Assembly: GCA_028683025.1 (NCBI GenBank) | Contig: JAJRAB010000049.1 | Location: forward strand, 1-11,494 | Direction of reading: 5' to 3' | Source of the DNA: Candidatus Methanomethylicus sp. | GTDB taxonomy: Archaea; Thermoproteota; Methanomethylicia; Methanomethylicales; Methanomethylicaceae | Length of the DNA stretch: 11,494 bases | Shown here: piece by piece, positions 6,837-11,494 of the stretch | Numbering within the stretch: position 1 is the first letter of the stretch | Layout: every line of letters starts with the position of its first letter | Notes under the pieces: model-generated | Seen by the model: the letters and a program-made list of their open reading frames with translations, nothing else | Database searches by the model: none | What the model was told of the DNA's origin: nothing | Translations under genes and position numbers: made by a program

Positions 6837-6858
6837 CCAGAACTTTTAAATAGACTGG
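6837..6858. promoter_or_regulatory. TATA-centred 22-bp dyad, possible promoter/operator
   Basis: The sequence is CCAG-N4-TTTAAA-N4-CTGG, a perfect hyphenated inverted repeat whose centre is a TATA-like TTTAAA at 6845-6850. On the plus strand the core reads CTTTTAAATA with AGAA before it, a good archaeal BRE/TATA match. It lies in the gene-free stretch between the metalloprotease-like gene and tRNA-Leu. It could drive the minus-strand metalloprotease gene with a leader of about 120 bases, or a plus-strand transcript antisense to the tRNA. The target is not clear. Confidence 0.4.
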
Positions 6859-6901
6859 AAATGATGGACAATTTTTCATTAAGTAGGTAATAATTTAAAG
6901 A

Positions 6902-6989
6902 TGGTGCGGGGGGTGGGATTTGAACCCACGAAGGCCTTCGCCATAAGGTCCTGAGCCTTACGCCTTTGACCTGACTTGGCGACCCCCGC
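6902..6989 (-). tRNA. tRNA-Leu (anticodon CAG), CCA encoded
   Basis: On the minus strand a complete class II tRNA folds. The acceptor stem pairs GCGGGGG (6989-6983) with CCCCCGC (6912-6906), discriminator A at 6905, and an encoded CCA at 6904-6902. The D stem is GCC/GGC. The anticodon stem TAAGG/CCTTA encloses the loop CTCAGGA, giving anticodon CAG, which reads CUG leucine codons. A long variable arm follows, and the T arm is GTGGG-TTCAAAT-CCCAC. No intron is visible. A TATA-like element at 7017-7024 on the same strand sits about 31 bases before the mature 5' end. Confidence 0.96.
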
Positions 6990-7000
6990 CCGTTCCTAAT

Positions 7001-7012
7001 CTTTTATTAAAG
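7001..7012 (+). promoter_or_regulatory. TATA box of the inositol-monophosphatase-family gene
   Basis: CTTTTATTAAAG is centred 28 bases before ATG 7035. No ribosome site precedes that ATG, so a leaderless transcript starting at or next to it is likely. The element lies between the tRNA 5' end and the tRNA's own TATA element. Confidence 0.5.
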
Positions 7013-7016
7013 CTCA

Positions 7017-7024
7017 CATATATT
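7017..7024 (-). promoter_or_regulatory. TATA element of tRNA-Leu
   Basis: On the minus strand it reads AATATATG, centred about 31 bases before the mature tRNA 5' end. That would place the transcript start about five bases upstream of the tRNA, as is usual for archaeal tRNA genes. Confidence 0.45.
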
Positions 7025-7034
7025 CTTAATAGAT

Positions 7035-7838
7035 ATGCCACTAAGCCTTTTAGAAGGACTCTGCCGAGCTGAACTGGACGCCATTTCCCGCCTAAAACCA
7101 CATGAATACAGCCGGGTTATCCGGCAGGGCGCGGGTGGGGACTTTACAAAGATGATCGATTTAGTGGCTGAAGAAGCCGCTGTGGCCTACTTGGAATCGA
7201 TTGGGTTTGAAGGTAGGCTCCTGAGCGAGGAACTGGGAGAGAAAAAATTTGGGAATGCCGATTTTCCGCTTCTTGTGCTTGATCCCGTTGACGGAACAAC
7301 CAACGCTTCGAGGGGCATTAGTTTTTATTCGATATCAATTGCCGAAGCATGGGGCTCAATGCTTTCCGATGTGAGGGCAGGCATGGTTATGGAACTCCCA
7401 ACAGGGAGAGTCTTTTCATCAGAGAAGGGGCAGGGCTCCCTATTGGACGGGGTCGCCTTCACATCGCCAACGCCAGTAGATCTTGGCGAAGCGCTTGTCG
7501 GCATCGATTCGAATGTCGTTGGCAACAGGGAAAAGCTGATGGCTCTCGTCCCCCTTTGCCTCCGAATAAAGCATTCACGGAACTTGGGCTCTGCCGCCAT
7601 GGGGCTCTGCTATGCCGCAAATGGAGCACTGGATCTCTATGTCGACAACCGGGGGTTCCTTCGGGTGACTGACATTGCCGCCGCCTGCCTGATCCTGAGG
7701 GAATCCGGAGGCTCGGTGCTGGATCTTGAAGGAAAAGATCTTAATTGCAGGCTCAGTCTGGATGAGCGCGTAGCATTGGTGGCCGGGCCTCGGAAGACCT
7801 GCTTGGAATCACTCGGGCTGATCCAAAAATCCTACTGA
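7035..7838 (+). CDS. Inositol monophosphatase / fructose-1,6-bisphosphatase family enzyme
   Basis: A 267-residue member of the metal-dependent, Li-sensitive phosphatase superfamily. The metal sites are visible: GDFTKMID near residues 35-42, the SEELG motif (E65, E66), DPVDGTTN (D83, D86, residues 83-90), and a C-terminal RVTDIAAA motif (D213) followed by ESGG. The usual WDxAA tryptophan is replaced (VTDIAA), a variation that is common in archaeal members. Archaeal homologues often hydrolyse both inositol-1-phosphate, for phospholipid or compatible-solute synthesis, and fructose-1,6-bisphosphate, for gluconeogenesis; which applies cannot be told here. A hydrophilic N-terminus and no signal peptide place it in the cytoplasm. 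Start ATG 7035 is supported by the TATA box at 7001-7012 at leaderless spacing. It is a single gene between tRNA-Leu (divergent) and UPF0147 (convergent). Confidence 0.92.
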   Translation: MPLSLLEGLCRAELDAISRLKPHEYSRVIRQGAGGDFTKMIDLVAEEAAVAYLESIGFEGRLLSEELGEKKFGNADFPLLVLDPVDGTTNASRGISFYSISIAEAWGSMLSDVRAGMVMELPTGRVFSSEKGQGSLLDGVAFTSPTPVDLGEALVGIDSNVVGNREKLMALVPLCLRIKHSRNLGSAAMGLCYAANGALDLYVDNRGFLRVTDIAAACLILRESGGSVLDLEGKDLNCRLSLDERVALVAGPRKTCLESLGLIQKSY

Positions 7839-7890
7839 GTTATAATTCTTGGATCACCCACTGTTGAAATGCTTCCTAATCTGGATTTGA

Positions 7891-7920
7891 TAAATAAAAA
7901 TTGCTTCGTGGCTTGCGCCA
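7891..7920 (-). terminator. Hairpin plus T-rich tract after UPF0147
   Basis: On the minus strand, 26 bases past the UPF0147 stop, a 4-bp stem with a GCAA tetraloop (TGGC-GCAA-GCCA, 7920-7909) is followed by AATTTTTATTTA (7902-7891). The T-rich tract alone is enough for archaeal termination; the short hairpin may be chance. Confidence 0.4.
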
Positions 7921-7946
7921 TGGAGCTTTTCAACGTAAGATTGGTT

Positions 7947-8201
7947 TCAGTCCCTTATCTGTTCTAGGAAACTTATTGCCTGCCAAATGGCAGTCCTTGC
8001 AAAGAGGGGCATGTTAGGATCCTGACCGCACTCCTCCAGTATGCTTATGGCATTTGAAGCCTTCACCGCATTGCTGTAGGTCTTCCCCTGGAGCACCTTT
8101 ATTGCTTCCGTGCCCGCTCTCCGGATATTCCTCGGGATTCCATTATCTTCAGAGATCTTCTGCAGAATGTTGAGTGCCTGTGCCATTTTATCGCTGCTCA
8201 T
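7947..8201 (-). CDS. UPF0147 family protein
   Basis: An 84-residue, all-helical, archaea-specific protein of unknown function. It shows the family hallmarks DNGIPRNIRRAG (near residues 19-30), KASNAISILEE, and DPNMPLFARTAIWQ towards the C-terminus, and has about the usual family length of 85-90. A GTG at 8210 would add three residues, but ATG 8201 is preferred because GGGTGA (8207-8212) lies five bases before it and overlaps that GTG. It is divergent from the SSSCA1-like gene, sharing an AT-rich promoter region, and convergent with the phosphatase gene. I recall it near informational genes in archaea, which suits this context, but nothing in the sequence gives a role. Confidence 0.92.
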   Translation of the reverse strand: MSSDKMAQALNILQKISEDNGIPRNIRRAGTEAIKVLQGKTYSNAVKASNAISILEECGQDPNMPLFARTAIWQAISFLEQIRD

Positions 8202-8206
8202 AGGGT

Positions 8207-8212
8207 TCACCC
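8207..8212 (-). promoter_or_regulatory. Ribosome binding site choosing ATG 8201
   Basis: GGGTGA on the minus strand, five bases before ATG 8201. Because it overlaps the alternative GTG 8210, the upstream codon is unlikely to be used. Confidence 0.6.
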
Positions 8213-8239
8213 TTTCCCTAGCAAATACATAAAACCCTA

Positions 8240-8251
8240 CTTATATTATTT
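8240..8251. promoter_or_regulatory. Shared TATA-like region between UPF0147 and SSSCA1-like genes
   Basis: CTTATATTATTT reads as a TATA-like element on both strands. Minus-strand initiation near 8219 would leave a leader of about 18 bases that carries the UPF0147 ribosome site; plus-strand initiation near 8271 would give a leader of about 27 bases for ATG 8298. A second minus-strand candidate is at 8224-8235. Confidence 0.35.
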
Positions 8252-8297
8252 CTATTAGGCGATACCTACGAGCTCGAGAGAATCCAGTGTCAAGAAG

Positions 8298-8621
8298 ATG
8301 TCAGACCTGCTCAGGAGTGGAGCCACCATGCTTTCCCAGACCTGTCCAGACTGCAAAGTTCCTCTTTTCAAGTTGCCGAGTGGCGAAATAATATGCCCCA
8401 GCTGCAACCGCCGGGCTGTCTTTACATCCTCTAACGAAGTTGAAAAAGTAAAAGTGGAAGCAGAAACGACAAACGAGCTCGATGATGTGATTCTGGAGAA
8501 GACGCGAAGGCTGAAGAGTCTCATGGCCAAAACTGATAACCCGGAACAGCTTGAGAAGTTGGCAAAGACTCTCATTATACTTTATGATCTTCTAGACCGG
8601 GTCCGCCGTACGAAGATTTAG
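8298..8621 (+). CDS. SSSCA1/autoantigen p27-type zinc-ribbon protein
   Basis: A 107-residue protein of the Sjogren syndrome/scleroderma autoantigen 1 family (ZNRD2 in animals). The family block is clear: LLRSGATML, then C16-P-D-C19, VPLFKLPSGEIICPSC with C33 and C36, forming one zinc ribbon. The C-terminal 60 residues are charged and helical, probably a coiled coil or binding segment. The family occurs across archaea and eukaryotes and its archaeal role is unknown. The upstream frame is stopped at TAG 8256 with no earlier start codon, so ATG 8298 is firm although its ribosome site is weak. Its last 47 bases overlap the 3' end of the convergent XPF gene. Confidence 0.93.
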   Translation: MSDLLRSGATMLSQTCPDCKVPLFKLPSGEIICPSCNRRAVFTSSNEVEKVKVEAETTNELDDVILEKTRRLKSLMAKTDNPEQLEKLAKTLIILYDLLDRVRRTKI

Positions 8622-9384
8622 GTTGGCTTTGGCCTCCGGTTTGGGGATAGATTCCCGCAACTAGTTCCCTGATCCTCTTGGCTTTTTTGGGCCCTATTTT
8701 GTCGACCTTCTGCAGATCCTCCTCACTGGCAGTGAATACCTTCTCAACAGTACCGAATGTCTCCAGGAGCCTCTTGGCCGATGTGGACTCGATAAAAGGA
8801 AGGCTAGCCACCACATACTCCCTTTCCCCATCAAGGGTGGCAGGGCGCCTCCTGTCCTTTAGCGAAACTCCCCTTGTGCAGTCTCTCTGCTCCCTCCGTG
8901 CGATGGCAAAGATGAAATTTGCAGTTTCTTGGGGGTTATCCGCCCTAAGGACTGGCACGCCAAAGTCTAGTACCATTGTAATAAGTGCCCCCCTGACAGC
9001 TTCAGGTGAGATGCCCCGCACAGGTTGACCCCCGCCCTCCAGAAGCAGCAGCGGTCTACCATAGGCTTCTTTCATGGCGCTGGCCTGTTCAAAGAGCCTC
9101 CTGTCGATTATTGAAGAAGCAAAATCACTGCAGGTCTTTCTCTCTATTGCCACTTCATCTGAGACGACATAATCTCCGACTTTCAGGCTCCGGAAATCAA
9201 TCACTACGCCCAGCTTAATAAGCTCCTTTACAGTTGCAGACTGGGCCTCCCTGTGATCGATAATAACCTTTATCCCGTCTTGGAGTTGGCTTTTTGGGAT
9301 GAACTTCGACAGTGTCTTCTGTCCAAATTCAGTCGCTGTAGCCTCCCTCCCTAGGTTTTTTGTTCCTCTTGACGTCAATCCCAT
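8575..9384 (-). CDS. XPF/ERCC4-type structure-specific endonuclease, helicase-less
   Basis: A 269-residue repair nuclease. The ERCC4 nuclease fold shows IDHRE (D43, E46), GDY (D71) and the catalytic E81-R82-K83-x3-D87 motif, all intact. A tandem helix-hairpin-helix domain follows: LPFIESTSAKRLLETFG (195-211) and VDKIGPKKAKRIRELV (227-242). The family works as a homodimer cutting 3' flaps and branched or stalled-fork DNA, stimulated by PCNA in crenarchaea. No helicase precedes it, unlike euryarchaeal Hef. The first 38 residues are an extension containing Q22-x2-L25-x2-F28-I29, a PCNA-interaction-box-like motif; none is visible at the C-terminus, where crenarchaeal XPF carries it. The start is ATG 9384 after a GGTGGGGG tract; TTG 9378 is possible. 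Its 3' end overlaps the SSSCA1-like gene by 47 bases, tail to tail. Confidence 0.93.
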   Translation of the reverse strand: MGLTSRGTKNLGREATATEFGQKTLSKFIPKSQLQDGIKVIIDHREAQSATVKELIKLGVVIDFRSLKVGDYVVSDEVAIERKTCSDFASSIIDRRLFEQASAMKEAYGRPLLLLEGGGQPVRGISPEAVRGALITMVLDFGVPVLRADNPQETANFIFAIARREQRDCTRGVSLKDRRRPATLDGEREYVVASLPFIESTSAKRLLETFGTVEKVFTASEEDLQKVDKIGPKKAKRIRELVAGIYPQTGGQSQPKSSYGGPGLEDHKV

Positions 9385-9489
9385 CCCCCACCAAAAATGA
9401 CAATGGACCCAAACCTGTAGCCCTGTAAGCTCCTTTCCATATGATTCTTTTCTACGCTCAGATCAATCAATTTCTCTTATATCTGCAGG

Positions 9490-9500
9490 CAATAAAAACT
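9490..9500 (+). promoter_or_regulatory. TATA box of the thymidylate kinase gene
   Basis: CAATAAAAACT lies about 35 bases before ATG 9531, predicting a start near 9521 and a short leader with AAGGA at 9522-9526. Moderate match. Confidence 0.4.
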
Positions 9501-9530
9501 GATTGTTTAGACAGATAGGATAAGGATATA

Positions 9531-10169
9531 ATGCGTAACCCCGAATATCATGGTATGCATGAGTTAAGAAGGGGCGTTTTCATCGCATTGGAAGGGGTTG
9601 ACGGTGCTGGATCCTCTACCCAAACCAAGATGCTGGTTGATATGCTTGTGGATAGAGGGTTTGATGCTGTAGCAACCAAGGAGCCGAATCCAGATGGCTT
9701 TATTGAGCCCGTGATACGCCGGTTCCTGAGTGGATCGTCGGAGACACCTGCGCTGGATGCCCTCCTTTTCGCTGCTGACAGGATTGACCATGTGGAACAC
9801 TTCATAAAGCCGTGGCTGATCGCAAAAAAGGTTGTCGTCTCTGACCGCTACATTGAATCATCTATTGCATACCAGACCTCCCAGGGGCTAAGTGAGAGCT
9901 GGGTCATCTCCATAAACCGCGGTGCAATAAAACCAGACGCAACCCTGATCATGGATATAGACCCTGTAATTTCCCTTAGGCGCAAAACCACTTCGCCCGA
10001 GCGGTATGAAAGGGAAGAATTCTTGGGAAAAGTCCGCTCCAAGTTTTTGGAAAGGGCTAGTAAAAAGGGATATGATGTTATTGACGCCTCGCTGCCCATT
10101 GATTCTGTTCATGCCAACATCGTGAAATCCATTCTGCCGCTCATTGTCTCGGTCAGTAGGAAACCCTAG
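9531..10169 (+). CDS. tmk: Thymidylate kinase (dTMP kinase) homologue with altered P-loop
   Basis: A 212-residue P-loop kinase of the TMK family, which phosphorylates dTMP to dTDP for DNA synthesis. After a 15-residue N-terminal tail come the beta-1/P-loop FIALEGVDGAGSST (residues 17-30), KEP (50-52, the TMP-site loop), DRY (105-107, the family DR motif), and a C-terminal LID-like segment SPERYEREEFLGKVR (155-169). The Walker A lysine expected at position 28 is serine: GVDGAGSST where GxDGxGKST is usual. All else looks intact, so this is either a lineage variant with a compensating basic residue or a protein with altered chemistry. ATG 9531 is used; ATG 9555 would trim eight residues. AAGGA at 9522-9526 is a modest ribosome site. 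The 3' end overlaps the convergent HD-domain gene by 17 bases. Confidence 0.88.
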   Translation: MRNPEYHGMHELRRGVFIALEGVDGAGSSTQTKMLVDMLVDRGFDAVATKEPNPDGFIEPVIRRFLSGSSETPALDALLFAADRIDHVEHFIKPWLIAKKVVVSDRYIESSIAYQTSQGLSESWVISINRGAIKPDATLIMDIDPVISLRRKTTSPERYEREEFLGKVRSKFLERASKKGYDVIDASLPIDSVHANIVKSILPLIVSVSRKP

Positions 10170-11418
10170 CTGACTCGGGGATATTGCCAAGCACCTTCTC
10201 GGCCGCCTCTTTGACTCGAACTCTGTTGTTATTTTCGGTATAAACCCTGATGATGTTTACAAAGCCCTTCAACACTTCTATGGTTCTGGAGAGCTTCGTA
10301 GCTTTGAGAAGTTTCCTCTTTCCTCCTTCATAATCCACAATTGGTATCTCCATCGGATCGAAGGTCAACTTATGCAGGTAGGGAATTGAAGGCAGCGAGG
10401 GTGTATCTATATAAACGCTGGATTGAGGCACTCCAGCCAGGGACGCTATCTCATCTTCTACTTGGATCCGTATTCCATCCATGCTGAAGAGACTGCTGAC
10501 AGCCTTATCCTCAGCTTGGACCTCCCTCTCGTAGGCGCACTTGAGGAGCTTGCGCCTCTCCAGGTCCTTTATTATAGGCGAAGATTTTGCACACCTCTTC
10601 ATCTCGCTCCAAAGGCTGTAATCATCCAGCTGGAGGTACTCCTCCGGTTTGCTAAAGGTACAGATTCCCATCTCCTCATCTGCTGCTTCCATTGCCTTAA
10701 CCAGCATAATCTGCCCAGCCCTGGCAGTTTTGTGATAATATATTGCCCTGAATGACTCCACCCTGGCAATGAGAAAAGCCTCAAGCGTCGCCAGAGCTGA
10801 ACTGTCGACCACAAGCGAATCATCCACTATATCCATGGTGTATATGAGCCTATAGAAATCTACATTCCCATACTCTGCCCCCGTGTGGTGCGTGTCCCTG
10901 GCCAAGAAATCCATCTTATCAGCATCAACGGCGCTCGTAATGATCTGGTTCATGAAGGTTGCATCATCCAATGATCTCCCCACAGCCAGCAGGGACTGCC
11001 TTTCGGCATCGATCCCGTTTGCGGTCAATATGTCCTTCAATTCCGTCCCCATTATAAGCCAGGGGGTCAGGTCCTCGTGGGTCTTGTTGAGCTTTTTAAG
11101 CAATATCTGTTCAAAAGTGTGGGAGAATGGTCCATGGCCAAGATCATGACATAATCCGGCGATCCTTATCCTCTGAAGTTCGTCGTCTTGAAGGGAGACC
11201 GGAAGCGCCTTTCCCATGAGTCCAGCCAGATGCATGACCCCTAGCGAATGCTCGAACCTAGTGTGGTTGGCACCCGGGTATACATAATCGGCAAAGACTA
11301 GCTGTTTAATCCTCCTCAGCCTCTGGAGAGGCAGGGTGTCGATAATCTCCTTCTCCAGCTTTGAGATGTGGACGTAACCATAGATGGGGTCCTTGATCAT
11401 TCCCCAGGCTCTTTCCAT
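10153..11418 (-). CDS. HD-domain phosphohydrolase, SAMHD1/dGTPase-like
   Basis: A 421-residue metal-dependent phosphohydrolase. The N-terminus has the family entry motif IKDPIYGYVHI, then NHTRFEHSLGVMHLA (His57 as first metal ligand), GLCHDLGHGPFSHTFE (His91-Asp92 and His95), and AVDADKMDFLARD (Asp165). That is the H...HD...D set of dGTPase/SAMHD1-like enzymes, which remove triphosphate from dNTPs. The C-terminal 200 residues are helical plus a beta-containing tail that I cannot name. Substrate specificity is inferred, and some relatives of this length are uncharacterised. ATG 11418 is chosen; a TTG two codons upstream is possible. Its tail overlaps the thymidylate kinase gene by 17 bases, setting a dNTP-pool-filling enzyme against a possible dNTP-removing one. 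Confidence 0.92.
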   Translation of the reverse strand: MERAWGMIKDPIYGYVHISKLEKEIIDTLPLQRLRRIKQLVFADYVYPGANHTRFEHSLGVMHLAGLMGKALPVSLQDDELQRIRIAGLCHDLGHGPFSHTFEQILLKKLNKTHEDLTPWLIMGTELKDILTANGIDAERQSLLAVGRSLDDATFMNQIITSAVDADKMDFLARDTHHTGAEYGNVDFYRLIYTMDIVDDSLVVDSSALATLEAFLIARVESFRAIYYHKTARAGQIMLVKAMEAADEEMGICTFSKPEEYLQLDDYSLWSEMKRCAKSSPIIKDLERRKLLKCAYEREVQAEDKAVSSLFSMDGIRIQVEDEIASLAGVPQSSVYIDTPSLPSIPYLHKLTFDPMEIPIVDYEGGKRKLLKATKLSRTIEVLKGFVNIIRVYTENNNRVRVKEAAEKVLGNIPESARVSY

Positions 11419-11494
11419 TGTCAATCCCGCTCTATGGTTTCGCTTGGAACAACTTAAGGTTAATGTTTCCTTATGACAGTGACCATGCCCGTCT

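Noticed and set aside
6857..6872. C/D-box guide RNA suggested by a TGATGG (C-box-like) sequence
   Set aside because: The C box is imperfect and no properly spaced D box (CTGA) or inner C'/D' pair follows.
6901..6954. Short plus-strand reading frame beginning MVRGVGFEP over the tRNA
   Set aside because: It is the antisense of tRNA-Leu; GFEP-type peptides are the usual artefact of reading through a reverse-complemented T arm.
8255..8575. Minus-strand open frame of 106 codons opposite the SSSCA1-like gene
   Set aside because: It is the mirror of a clear zinc-ribbon gene, shows Ser/Leu-rich shadow composition, and has no family motif.
11463..11494. Possible start of another plus-strand gene (ATG 11463 after AAGGTT) running off the right edge
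   Set aside because: Only ten codons are visible, the putative ribosome site is too close to the ATG, and the stretch could equally be the promoter of the HD-domain gene.

Overview
The window looks like chromosomal DNA of an archaeon, most likely from the Bathyarchaeia/Thermoproteota side of the tree (lineage is inference). The markers are an UPF0147 protein, an SSSCA1/autoantigen-p27 type zinc-ribbon protein, a helicase-less XPF (ERCC4) nuclease, a tRNA-Leu gene with encoded CCA, TTTAAA/TTTATA-type boxes about 27 bases before several starts, and strong GGAGG/GGTGA ribosome sites before others. It holds no insertion sequence, phage gene or CRISPR array. Packing is tight: no gene-free stretch exceeds about 200 bases and three convergent gene pairs overlap at their 3' ends.

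Layout. Bases 1-3522 (+): the C-terminal part of a rifampin-phosphotransferase-like PEP-utilizing enzyme cut by the window edge, then a CrtC/DUF7064-like lipocalin-type protein 11 bases downstream, then an asparagine-synthase-type PP-loop enzyme without a glutaminase domain and with a C-terminal zinc ribbon. Bases 3519-4651 (-): two translationally coupled iron-sulfur proteins, a 289-residue Cys-rich protein and a dicluster ferredoxin. Bases 4810-5442 (-): an all-helical, HEAT-like protein. Bases 5571-6092 (+): a DUF7000-like protein. Bases 6174-6704 (-): an HExxH zinc-metalloprotease-like protein. Bases 6902-6989 (-): tRNA-Leu(CAG). Bases 7035-7838 (+): an inositol monophosphatase/FBPase family enzyme. 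Bases 7947-8201 (-): UPF0147. Bases 8298-8621 (+): SSSCA1-like zinc ribbon. Bases 8575-9384 (-): XPF/ERCC4 nuclease. Bases 9531-10169 (+): thymidylate kinase homologue. Bases 10153-11418 (-): HD-domain phosphohydrolase.

The right half is informational and nucleotide housekeeping: DNA repair nuclease, dTMP kinase, putative dNTPase, tRNA. The left half is metabolic: a phosphotransferase of unknown acceptor paired with a lipocalin-like protein, an ATP-dependent amidotransferase-like enzyme, and electron carriers. I do not see a defence or mobile system. The best candidates for something undescribed are the PEP-utilizer/lipocalin pair, the zinc-ribbon asparagine-synthase-like enzyme, the thymidylate kinase whose Walker A lysine is replaced by serine, the N-terminal PCNA-box-like motif of the XPF protein, and a 22-bp dyad built around a TATA element at 6837-6858.
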